Program-made: the position numbers and the translations under genes | Part shown: in pieces, positions 9,128-17,192 of the stretch | How positions within the stretch are numbered: the first letter of the stretch is position 1 | How the letters are laid out: the number at the start of each line of letters is the position of its first letter | Notes under the pieces: model-generated | Seen by the model: only the letters and a program-made list of their open reading frames with translations | The model's database searches: none | What the model was told of the DNA's origin: nothing | DNA from: Bacteroides mediterraneensis | GTDB lineage: Bacteria > Bacteroidota > Bacteroidia > Bacteroidales > Bacteroidaceae | Assembly (NCBI RefSeq): GCF_900128455.1 | Contig: NZ_LT635783.1 | Coordinates: 2,644,820-2,708,819, forward strand | Reading direction: 5' to 3' | DNA length: 64,000 bases

Positions 9128-10654
9128 ATGAACACATTTGACCAATATGAAGTATGGTTCGTAACCGGAGCTCAGCTCCTTTACGGAGGCGATGCAGTCA
9201 TCGCAGTAGACGCACACAGCAACGAAATGGTAGCAGGTTTGAACGCCAGCGGCAAACTGCCTGTGAAAGTGGTATATAAAGGAACAGCCAACTCTTCAAA
9301 AGAAGTAGAAGCCGTATTCAAAGCAGCCAATAATGACGAAAAATGTATCGGTATCATCACTTGGATGCACACTTTCTCTCCGGCCAAGATGTGGATTCAC
9401 GGTTTGCAGCAATTGAAAAAACCGTTGCTCCACCTGCACACTCAGTTCAACAAAGAAATTCCATGGGACACAATGGACATGGATTTCATGAACCTGAACC
9501 AGTCTGCTCACGGCGACCGCGAATTCGGTCATATCTGCACTCGCATGCGTGTCCGTCGCAAAGTGGTAGTAGGTTACTGGAAAGAAGAATCTACTCAGAA
9601 GAAGATTGCTGTCTGGATGCGTGTATGTGCTGCATGGGCTGACGCTCAGGATATGTTGATTATCCGTTTCGGCGACCAGATGAACAACGTAGCCGTTACC
9701 GACGGTGACAAAGTAGAAGCAGAACAGCGCATGGGATACCATGTAGACTACTGCCCGGTAAGCGAACTGATGGAATACCACAAGGCTGTAAAAGACGAAG
9801 ATGTGGATGCATTGGTAAAAACTTACTTCAGCGAATACGACCACGACGCAGAACTGGAAGACAAATCTACAGAAGCCTACCAGAAAGTATGGAACTCAGC
9901 CAAAGCTGAACTGGCTCTCCGTGCCATCCTGAAAGCAAAAGGCGCCAAAGGTTTCACGACTAACTTCGACGACCTGGGTCAGACAGACGGCAGCCACTTT
10001 GACCAGATTCCGGGATTGGCTTCTCAGCGCCTGATGGCAGAAGGATATGGTTTCGGAGCAGAAGGCGACTGGAAATCAGCTGCTTTGTACCGTACCGTAT
10101 GGGTAATGAATCAGGGCTTGCCTAACGGATGCTCTTTCCTGGAAGACTACACACTGAACTTCGACGGTGAAAACAGTGCCATCCTGCAGGCCCACATGCT
10201 GGAAGTTTGCCCGATGATTGCTGCCAAGAAGCCTCGTCTGGAAGTACACTTCCTGGGTATCGGTGTCCGCAAGAGCCAGACTGCACGTCTTGTCTTCACT
10301 TCCAAAGTAGGTACAGGATGCACAGCTACTGTAGTAGACCTTGGCAACCGCTTCCGTCTGATTGTAAACGATGTAGAATGCATCGAACCGAAACCGCTGC
10401 CTAAATTGCCGGTTGCTTCTGCCCTTTGGAAACCGATGCCTAACTTCGAAATCGGTGCTGGTGCATGGATTCTGGCTGGTGGAACACACCACTCTTGCTT
10501 CTCATACGACCTGACTGCAGAATACTGGGAAGACTATGCTGAAATCGCCGGTATTGAAATGGTACATATCAACAAAGACACTACCATCGGTGAATTCAAG
10601 AAAGAACTTCGCATGAACGAAGTATACTACATGCTGAACAAAGCACTCTGCTAA
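9128..10654 (+). CDS. araA: L-arabinose isomerase
   Basis: A 508-residue enzyme converting L-arabinose to L-ribulose, the first cytoplasmic step of the pathway; usual length ~500. Recognisable blocks are EVWFVTGAQLLYG at the N-terminus, ITWMHTFSPAKMWI near residue 80, HGDREFGHICTRMR near 130, EGDWKSAALYRTVW near 317 (metal-ligand Glu) and ILAGGTHHSCFSYDL near 440 with the metal-binding His. It follows araD by 38 bp. A strong hairpin after it separates it from araB. Confidence 0.97.
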   Translation: MNTFDQYEVWFVTGAQLLYGGDAVIAVDAHSNEMVAGLNASGKLPVKVVYKGTANSSKEVEAVFKAANNDEKCIGIITWMHTFSPAKMWIHGLQQLKKPLLHLHTQFNKEIPWDTMDMDFMNLNQSAHGDREFGHICTRMRVRRKVVVGYWKEESTQKKIAVWMRVCAAWADAQDMLIIRFGDQMNNVAVTDGDKVEAEQRMGYHVDYCPVSELMEYHKAVKDEDVDALVKTYFSEYDHDAELEDKSTEAYQKVWNSAKAELALRAILKAKGAKGFTTNFDDLGQTDGSHFDQIPGLASQRLMAEGYGFGAEGDWKSAALYRTVWVMNQGLPNGCSFLEDYTLNFDGENSAILQAHMLEVCPMIAAKKPRLEVHFLGIGVRKSQTARLVFTSKVGTGCTATVVDLGNRFRLIVNDVECIEPKPLPKLPVASALWKPMPNFEIGAGAWILAGGTHHSCFSYDLTAEYWEDYAEIAGIEMVHINKDTTIGEFKKELRMNEVYYMLNKALC

Positions 10655-10672
10655 TACTTTGTCAGTTTCATT

Positions 10673-10712
10673 AAAAGTGCTGGACAGAAGATTTCTTTCT
10701 GGCAGCACTTTT
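10673..10712 (+). terminator. Hairpin between araA and araB
   Basis: AAAAGTGCTG pairs with CAGCACTTTT, with an inner CAGAA/TTCTG extension, giving a 15-bp interrupted stem followed by TTAATTTTTC. It could end or attenuate transcripts after araA, making araB expression lower or dependent on read-through or its own promoter. Confidence 0.65.
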
Positions 10713-10760
10713 AATTTTTCCTATCGCTTTATTTCTTAACTTTAAATTGTTGATTTTGAT

Positions 10761-12359
10761 ATGAAATCAGATGCTAAGTCAACCATTGAGGCAGGCAAGG
10801 CCATTCTGGGTATTGAATTCGGTTCCACCCGAATCAAAGCTGTCTTGATTGACCAGGAAAACAAACCCATCGCACAAGGTAGCCACACGTGGGAAAACCA
10901 GCTGGTAGACGGACTCTGGACCTACAGCATTGAAGCTATCTGGGCTGGCGTGCAAGATTGTTACGCCGATCTCCGCGCCAACGTAAAGAAACAATATGGC
11001 ATAGAAATAGAAACGCTTGCAGCCATCGGCATCAGTGCCATGATGCACGGCTACATGGCTTTCAACAACAAGGAAGAGATTCTGGTACCTTTCCGCACTT
11101 GGAGAAATACCAACACGGGAAAAGCTGCTGCCGAACTGTCTGAACTGTTCGTCTACAACATTCCTTTGAGATGGAGTATCTCTCACCTTTATCAGGCCAT
11201 CCTGAACAAGGAAGAGCACGTAAAAGACATTACGTTCCTTACCACACTTGCCGGCTACGTACACTGGCAGATTACCGGTGAAAAGGTACTGGGCATCGGC
11301 GATGCTTCCGGTATGCTTCCTATCGACCCTGCCACAAAGAACTATTCTGCCGAAATGGTAGCCAAGTTCGACAAGCTGGTAGCTCCTTACGGATTCAGCT
11401 GGAAACTGACCGACATCCTGCCCAAAGTCTTGCTGGCCGGTGAAAATGCCGGTTGCCTGACCGAAGAAGGTGCCAAGAAGCTGGATGTATCAGGCCACTT
11501 GAAAGCAGGCATACCCGTATGTCCTCCGGAAGGAGATGCCGGCACTGGAATGGTAGCTACCAATGCTGTCAAGCAACGCACGGGTAACGTATCGGCAGGT
11601 ACCTCTTCCTTCTCCATGATTGTATTGGAAAAAGACCTGTCAAAACCGTATGAAATGATTGACATGGTGACTACCCCCGACGGTAGTCTGGTAGCCATGG
11701 TACACTGCAACAACTGTACTTCCGACTTGAATGCATGGGTCAATCTGTTCAAGGAGTATCAGGAACTGATGGGCATGCCGGTAGACATGGATGAAATCTT
11801 CGGCAAACTGTATAACAACGCGCTGACAGGCGATGCAGATTGTGGCGGACTGATTTCTTACAACTACTTCTCAGGCGAACCTGTGACAGGACTGACAGAA
11901 GGACGCCCGTTGTTCCTGCGTACAGCCAACGACAAATTCAACCTGGCCAATTTCATGCGGGCCCACCTGTATGCTTCTGTAGGCGTACTGAAAATTGGGA
12001 ATGACATCCTCTTCAACGAAGAGAAAATCAAAGTAGACCGCATTACGGGGCATGGCGGTTTGTTCCGCACCAAAGGCGTGGGACAAAGAGTACTTGCCGC
12101 TGCCATCAATTCTCCGATTTCTGTCATGGAGACAGCCGGTGAAGGTGGAGCATGGGGTATCGCCCTGCTGGGTTCTTACCTGGTAAACAATGACAAGAAG
12201 CAGTCGCTGGCCGATTTTCTTGACGAAAAAGTATTCGCAGGCAATGCAGGCGTAGAGGTATCACCTACGGCAGAAGACGTAGCCGGATTTAACGCCTATA
12301 TTGAAAAATACAAGGCTTGTCTGCCTGTAGAAGAGGCCGCAGTAAAATACAAGAAGTAA
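10761..12359 (+). CDS. araB: Ribulokinase-type FGGY sugar kinase
   Basis: A 532-residue kinase of the FGGY family, probably phosphorylating L-ribulose with ATP. The N-terminal ATPase-fold domain begins AILGIEFGSTRIKAVLID; the second domain contains GNVSAGTSSFSMIV (phosphate loop near residue 275) and GHGGLFRTKGVGQRVLAAA near 430, with METAGEGGAWGIALLGSYL near 455. Position after araD and araA supports L-ribulose as substrate. It is of the Bacteroides type, only distantly like E. coli AraB. Confidence 0.88.
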   Translation: MKSDAKSTIEAGKAILGIEFGSTRIKAVLIDQENKPIAQGSHTWENQLVDGLWTYSIEAIWAGVQDCYADLRANVKKQYGIEIETLAAIGISAMMHGYMAFNNKEEILVPFRTWRNTNTGKAAAELSELFVYNIPLRWSISHLYQAILNKEEHVKDITFLTTLAGYVHWQITGEKVLGIGDASGMLPIDPATKNYSAEMVAKFDKLVAPYGFSWKLTDILPKVLLAGENAGCLTEEGAKKLDVSGHLKAGIPVCPPEGDAGTGMVATNAVKQRTGNVSAGTSSFSMIVLEKDLSKPYEMIDMVTTPDGSLVAMVHCNNCTSDLNAWVNLFKEYQELMGMPVDMDEIFGKLYNNALTGDADCGGLISYNYFSGEPVTGLTEGRPLFLRTANDKFNLANFMRAHLYASVGVLKIGNDILFNEEKIKVDRITGHGGLFRTKGVGQRVLAAAINSPISVMETAGEGGAWGIALLGSYLVNNDKKQSLADFLDEKVFAGNAGVEVSPTAEDVAGFNAYIEKYKACLPVEEAAVKYKK

Positions 12360-12389
12360 AAAAATGTAAAATAAATAACTTACTTCCAC

Positions 12390-12421
12390 TTTGTAATTTA
12401 CATATAAATGTCATACCTTTG
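12390..12421 (+). promoter_or_regulatory. Promoter of tkt-rpiB
   Basis: TTTG at 12390-12393, a 20-nt spacer, then TACCTTTG at 12414-12421: an exact Bacteroides promoter. The start would be near 12428, leaving a ~67-nt leader before tkt. No AraR-like palindrome is visible, so tkt-rpiB may be expressed independently of arabinose. Confidence 0.8.
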
Positions 12422-12437
12422 CTCATAATTTCAAGAA

Positions 12438-12461
12438 GCAGGCACCCATAGCGGTGTCTGC
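12438..12461 (+). promoter_or_regulatory. Stem-loop in the tkt 5' leader
   Basis: GCAGGCACC pairs with GGTGTCTGC (9 bp, one G-U) around the 6-nt loop CATAGC. It lies within the predicted leader, 33 nt before the tkt start codon, and is not followed by a T run, so it is not a terminator. A role in mRNA stability or translation control is possible. Confidence 0.5.
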
Positions 12462-12494
12462 CTTATGTAGCATACAAATTAAAAAATTAATAAT

Positions 12495-14510
12495 ATGAAC
12501 AGTAAACAAGTAATGAACCATGCCGCTGACAATATTCGTATTTTAGCTGCATCAATGGTTGAAAAAGCGAAATCCGGTCATCCCGGAGGTGCAATGGGTG
12601 GAGCCGATTTCATCAATGTACTGTACTCTGAGTTCCTGCAATATGACCCTCAGAACCCGAAATGGGAAGGACGCGACCGTTTCTTCCTTGACCCGGGACA
12701 CATGTCTCCGATGTTGTACTCACAATTGGCACTCATTGGAAAATTCACATTGGAAGAATTACAGCAACTGCGCCAATGGGGTTCTCCTACTCCGGGACAT
12801 CCGGAAGTGGACGTGATGCGTGGCATTGAAAACACATCCGGTCCGCTGGGACAAGGTCACACTTTTGCCGTAGGTGCCGCTATCGCAGCCAAATTTCTGG
12901 CAGCCCGCACAGGCAATCCTACCTTTGCAAAAGAAACCATCTATGCGTATATTTCAGACGGAGGTATTCAGGAAGAAATCTCTCAGGGTAGCGGACGTAT
13001 TGCCGGATGCTTGGGACTGGACAACTTGATTATGTTCTACGACTCCAATGAAATCCAGCTGTCTACAGAGACTAAGGACGTAACCACGGAAGATACAGCC
13101 ATGAAATACCGCGCATGGGGATGGAATGTCATCGAAATCAACGGTAACGACTGTGAAGAAATCCGCACGGCCTTGAATGCCGCCAAGGCAGAAAGCAAAC
13201 GCCCGACCCTGATTATCGGTAAATGTATCATGGGTAAGGGTGCCCGCAAAGCAGACAACACTTCTTACGAGCACAACTGCAAGACTCACGGAGCTCCGTT
13301 GGGTGGTGATGCTTACAAGAATACCATACTCAACTTGGGAGGTGACCCGGAAAATCCGTTCGTTATCTTCGACGACGTAAAAGAAATTTACGCCAAACGT
13401 GCAGAAGAGCTGAAAGCCATCACAGCTGCCCGCCACGAAGAAGAAGCTGCATGGGCTGCCGCCAATCCGGAAAAAGCCGCACAGCTGAAAGAATGGTTCA
13501 GCGGTGCCGCACCGAAAGTTGACTGGGCTCACATCCAGCAAAAGGCAAACGATGCAACCCGTAATGCTTCGGCTACCGTATTGGGCGCATTGGCACAGCA
13601 GGTTCCCAATATGATTTGTGCATCTGCCGACTTGTCAAACTCTGACAAGACCGACGGTTTCCTGAAACAGACTCACGCCTTCACCAACGGTGACTTCAGC
13701 GGTGCCTTCTTCCAGGCCGGAGTAGCTGAGCTGACCATGGCTTGCTGCTGCATCGGTATGGCTTTGCATGGCGGTGTGATTGCTGCTTGCGGTACCTTCT
13801 TCGTATTCTCCGACTACATGAAACCAGCTGTACGTATGGCTGCTCTTATGCAGTTGCCAGTGAAATTCATCTGGACACACGATGCATTCCGCGTAGGAGA
13901 AGACGGACCGACACACGAACCGGTGGAACAGGAAGCACAAATCCGTTTGATGGAAAAACTGAAAAACCATCACGGAAAGAACTCCATGCTGGTTCTCCGT
14001 CCGGCCGATGCCGAAGAAACGACTGTATGCTGGAAACTGGCTATGGAAAATACCGACACTCCGTCTGCCCTGATTCTGTCACGCCAGAACATCAACATGT
14101 TGCCGGAAGGCACAGACTACGCACAGGCTGCCAAAGGAGCCTACATCGTAGCTGGTTCTGATGAAAATCCGGATGTCATCATGGTAGCTTCCGGTTCTGA
14201 AGTTTCTACCCTGGTAGCCGGAGCTGAACTGCTGCACAAAGACGGTATCAAGACGCGCATCGTATCTGTCCCGTCGGAAGGCTTGTTCCGCAGCCAGAGC
14301 AAGGAATATCAGGAAAGCATCCTTCCTGCCGGAGCCAAAGTATTCGGTCTGACCGCCGGTCTGCCGGTGAACTTGCTCGGACTCGTAGGTGCCAACGGCA
14401 AAATCTGGGGGCTGGAATCATTCGGTTTCTCTGCTCCTTACAAGGTGCTGGATGAAAAACTGGGATTCACCGCAGAAAATGTGTATAACCAAGTAAAAGA
14501 AATGCTCTAA
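12495..14510 (+). CDS. tkt: Transketolase
   Basis: A 671-residue thiamine-diphosphate enzyme of the pentose phosphate pathway, moving two-carbon units between xylulose 5-phosphate and aldoses. Landmarks: KSGHPGGAMGGADF near residue 25, GPLGQGHTFAVGAA near 118, the ThDP/Mg motif SDGGIQEEISQGSGRIAG near 155 ending in DSNEI, and the pyrimidine domain with HDAFRVGEDGPTHEPVEQ near 460. The length is normal for a full transketolase. It processes the xylulose 5-phosphate made by AraD. It overlaps rpiB by one base. Confidence 0.96.
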   Translation: MNSKQVMNHAADNIRILAASMVEKAKSGHPGGAMGGADFINVLYSEFLQYDPQNPKWEGRDRFFLDPGHMSPMLYSQLALIGKFTLEELQQLRQWGSPTPGHPEVDVMRGIENTSGPLGQGHTFAVGAAIAAKFLAARTGNPTFAKETIYAYISDGGIQEEISQGSGRIAGCLGLDNLIMFYDSNEIQLSTETKDVTTEDTAMKYRAWGWNVIEINGNDCEEIRTALNAAKAESKRPTLIIGKCIMGKGARKADNTSYEHNCKTHGAPLGGDAYKNTILNLGGDPENPFVIFDDVKEIYAKRAEELKAITAARHEEEAAWAAANPEKAAQLKEWFSGAAPKVDWAHIQQKANDATRNASATVLGALAQQVPNMICASADLSNSDKTDGFLKQTHAFTNGDFSGAFFQAGVAELTMACCCIGMALHGGVIAACGTFFVFSDYMKPAVRMAALMQLPVKFIWTHDAFRVGEDGPTHEPVEQEAQIRLMEKLKNHHGKNSMLVLRPADAEETTVCWKLAMENTDTPSALILSRQNINMLPEGTDYAQAAKGAYIVAGSDENPDVIMVASGSEVSTLVAGAELLHKDGIKTRIVSVPSEGLFRSQSKEYQESILPAGAKVFGLTAGLPVNLLGLVGANGKIWGLESFGFSAPYKVLDEKLGFTAENVYNQVKEML

Positions 14511-14944
14511 TGAAAACAATAGGACTTGCATCCGACCATGCCGGATTTGAATTGAAACAATACGTAAAAAAATGGCTGGAAGCTAAGGGATGGGAATACA
14601 AGGATTTTGGTACTTATTCTACTGAAAGCTGCGATTATCCCGATTATGCACACCCATTGGCGTTGGCCGTAGAAAAAGGTGAGTGCTATCCGGGGATTGC
14701 CATCTGCGGAAGCGGAGAAGGCATCAGCATGACGCTGAATAAACATCAAGGTATCCGCGCGGCACTTTGCTGGATTCCGGAAATCGCCCATCTGGCCCGT
14801 CAGCACAACGATGCCAACGTATTGGTCATGCCGGGACGTTTCATCGACGAGGCCACTGCCGACAAGATTATGACGGAATTCTTTACGACCGACTTTGAAG
14901 GCGGACGTCATCAGGCAAGGATTGACAAGATGCCGGTTCGGTAA
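14510..14944 (+). CDS. rpiB: Ribose-5-phosphate isomerase B
   Basis: A 144-residue RpiB/LacAB-type enzyme interconverting ribose 5-phosphate and ribulose 5-phosphate. Motifs are IGLASDHAGFELKQYVKKWL at the N-terminus, GIAICGSGEGISMTLNKHQGIRAALCW near residues 65-90 (phosphate and catalytic region), and HNDANVLVMPGRF near 105. Its start codon overlaps the tkt stop (TAATG), so the two are translationally coupled. It is followed by a bidirectional terminator. Confidence 0.95.
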   Translation: MKTIGLASDHAGFELKQYVKKWLEAKGWEYKDFGTYSTESCDYPDYAHPLALAVEKGECYPGIAICGSGEGISMTLNKHQGIRAALCWIPEIAHLARQHNDANVLVMPGRFIDEATADKIMTEFFTTDFEGGRHQARIDKMPVR

Positions 14945-14994
14945 CCATTCTTCTGAGGTTATTCAGAGAAATCTTATTCATTGAGACAAAATAG

Positions 14995-15031
14995 AAAATC
15001 CCGTTTCCATCCGATTTGGAAACGGGATTTT
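14995..15031. terminator. Bidirectional terminator between rpiB and the ureohydrolase-like gene
   Basis: AAAATCCCGTTTCC and GGAAACGGGATTTT form a perfect 14-bp stem with a 9-nt loop, with T runs on both strands. It serves convergent genes; its right arm ends one base before the stop codon of the minus-strand gene. Confidence 0.85.
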
Positions 15032-15032
15032 T

Positions 15033-15806
15033 TCATTTCTCCGGTTGGTTCCGCCGAAAAAAATCCAACAATTCCTGATTGGCCCGGCTATCAAGAGCAA
15101 CTTCTTGCTTCTCTTTGAAAATATCCAAGGTGGTAGGACACTCTCCACAGATATCAACACCTATCACCTGCTCCTGATGAAGCACCACCGACAGCAGCTG
15201 CTCCAGTTCCGGCAGCGACAGCTCCCCCTGATCCCAGTTGGTCGCAGCAGAATGTGCATCCAACACATCCTTATCAATTGACAAGTACACCGGCCCCTCC
15301 ACATGTTGTGCAGAGAACCGTTTCCAAGCCTCTTCATGCGAAAGTTCCTTCTCGCCATAAAAAATCACCCGCTCCCGATAAGCCTCCGGAATAACCTCCT
15401 TCAATTTTTCCGACACCCCTGCCAGAATCACATTCCGTAAGTAAGGATTGGTATCCATCACATCCTTCACCCATCCTCCACAAGAGATTACACCTTCAAA
15501 CAGCGGAGGCTGCATGTCAGGATGATGGTCAAACACCACCAATGAGAAAGGCTGCCGAATCTTGTCGGTCCAGAACTTTGTCAAATAATGATAGTTGCCG
15601 GAATCAATAAAATGAATGGCTTTGACGGGATAATCGGCTATCAATTGCTTCAAAGTGTCGGCCCCTTCTTTGTCACAATAACATTCCATACCCTTCAGAT
15701 GCGTGCAATCCACCCACGTGTAATTCCTTTCATGGGAAAAACGTTCCCAGTCGTACACACCCGTGAAATTCATAATCACCACTCTTCCGTCGTTTGCTGT
15801 ATTCAT
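15033..15806 (-). CDS. Ureohydrolase (arginase/agmatinase) superfamily protein
   Basis: About 257 residues from the preferred start at 15806; a start at 15863 would add a Cys-rich 19-residue tail. The arginase-fold metal motifs are visible in modified form: DSGNYHY near residue 68, FDHHPD at 92-97 (DAHxD position) and SIDKDVLD at 176-183 (SxDxDxxD). The GGDHS-like first motif is not canonical. These enzymes use a Mn pair to hydrolyse guanidino compounds. The substrate cannot be told from sequence, and neighbours give no clue. It is short for a classical arginase (~300). Confidence 0.7.
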   Translation of the reverse strand: MNTANDGRVVIMNFTGVYDWERFSHERNYTWVDCTHLKGMECYCDKEGADTLKQLIADYPVKAIHFIDSGNYHYLTKFWTDKIRQPFSLVVFDHHPDMQPPLFEGVISCGGWVKDVMDTNPYLRNVILAGVSEKLKEVIPEAYRERVIFYGEKELSHEEAWKRFSAQHVEGPVYLSIDKDVLDAHSAATNWDQGELSLPELEQLLSVVLHQEQVIGVDICGECPTTLDIFKEKQEVALDSRANQELLDFFRRNQPEK

Positions 15807-16011
15807 ATCACTCAAAATCTTTTTATCCTGACAAATTCCACAAATATCATACCTAGCGCACAAATGACAGAATGACAGCCGTTCACAAAAAAAATGATAA
15901 GAAATCCTATTCTAGTCTTTAAGAGAAAAAAAATGGCTATCTTTACAAACAATATGGCAGGCATTACCATATTCAGCCAACGAAATTAAACTGTAAACTA
16001 GTATACGAATC

Positions 16012-17052
16012 ATGAAAAAACTGTTATTCATTCTATTGACCTGTCTGCCCTTGCTCGGCATGGCCAAGGATAAAAAAGAAAACTCCGACCCAAAGTATCT
16101 GGCGGGAGCCATTACCCTGGAAGAGGGAAAAGTGACTTTCACTCATGAAATCAAGGCTCCTTCTCTCTCCAAAGAACAACTGTACCAGCAAATGCTTGAC
16201 TGGGCCAACAACCGCTTCAAACCCGATGGAAAGCTGCAGAGCCGGGTGGTTTATACGAGTGAAGAAGAAGGTGACATTGCCGCTTCGGCTGAGGAATACA
16301 TTGTGTTCTCCTCCTCCGCCCTTTCACTGGACCGCACCCGTATCTATTATCAGTACCTTATCCATGTGACCGACGGCGTATGCCAGATGACCATGACCCG
16401 CATCCGCTACTGGTATGACGAAAACCGTGACGGAGGACAGAAATACACAGCCGAAGAATGGATTACCGATGACATGGCACTGAACAAGAAGAAAACGAAA
16501 CTTGCCCCCATCTGTGGAAAATTCCGCCGCGAGACCATCGACCTGAAAGACCAGCTTTTCCAATCGGCTACCGATGCACTGGGACAAAAAGTACTGGCTA
16601 ACGAGGCAACTCCTGCCACAACCGTACCTGCCACCCCACTGGCTCCGGCACTGACCGGCGAACTGAAAGATGTGGATGTGACAAAACTTACTGACAATTG
16701 GAACAGCCAGCTGCAGAACGGACGCATTACCCTGACGGCCAATGAGGAAGAAATCGAAATCAAACCGGAAAACTGGGGAGGCTTCGGAAAAATGTTCAAC
16801 AAGAACGTGGCCTACCTGCTGATTGCACAAGACCGCATCGCCCTCAGCGCCCTGATGGAACAGTGCACGGAATATAAGATTACCTTCTACGCACAGGGAA
16901 GCACCCAACCGGCTGCAGTGATTGAGTGCAAGAAGTCCATGAGCCAGAAAATGACGGCTGACGACCTGAAATCACTTAATATCCAAGCAGATAGCAGCAA
17001 ATCATACACCATGTACACTGGTGAAATCACACGTACGCTGCTCCGCCAGTAA
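16012..17052 (+). CDS. Secreted DUF4468-domain protein
   Basis: A 346-residue exported protein with an N-terminal signal peptide (KKLLFILLTCLPLLGMAK). Residues ~35-125 match the DUF4468/TBP-like pattern found widely in Bacteroidales (FTHEIKAPSLSKEQLYQQMLDWANNRF then EYIVFSSSALSLDRTRIYYQYLIHV). The C-terminal half (~215-346) looks like a second, distantly similar domain after a Thr/Pro/Ala-rich linker (TPATTVPATPLAPALTG). The function is unknown. It is monocistronic and ends at array B. Confidence 0.7.
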   Translation: MKKLLFILLTCLPLLGMAKDKKENSDPKYLAGAITLEEGKVTFTHEIKAPSLSKEQLYQQMLDWANNRFKPDGKLQSRVVYTSEEEGDIAASAEEYIVFSSSALSLDRTRIYYQYLIHVTDGVCQMTMTRIRYWYDENRDGGQKYTAEEWITDDMALNKKKTKLAPICGKFRRETIDLKDQLFQSATDALGQKVLANEATPATTVPATPLAPALTGELKDVDVTKLTDNWNSQLQNGRITLTANEEEIEIKPENWGGFGKMFNKNVAYLLIAQDRIALSALMEQCTEYKITFYAQGSTQPAAVIECKKSMSQKMTADDLKSLNIQADSSKSYTMYTGEITRTLLRQ

Positions 17053-17062
17053 CCCCATAAAA

Positions 17063-17166
17063 AAACGTCCTTACGTTTTACTCAAAACACAAGGACATTT
17101 TATCTAAAACGCAAGGACGTTTTAAAGAAAACGCAAGGACATTTTTTTTCAAACGTCCTTGCGTTT
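17063..17166. repeat. 22-bp modular palindrome array B (five units), bidirectional terminator
   Basis: Units start at 17063, 17085, 17107, 17129 and 17151, exactly 22 bp apart, each 16 bp. Unit 3 is AAACGCAAGGACGTTT and unit 5 (AAACGTCCTTGCGTTT) is its exact reverse complement; unit 1 is also in the reverse sense, units 2-4 in the forward sense. Units 4 and 5 form a ~15-bp stem with a 6-nt loop followed by eight T's, a plus-strand terminator. On the minus strand units 2 and 1 form a stem followed by seven T's. The genes on either side converge. Confidence 0.92.
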
Positions 17167-17192
17167 TTTTTATGCTATTTCCCCGCAAAGGT

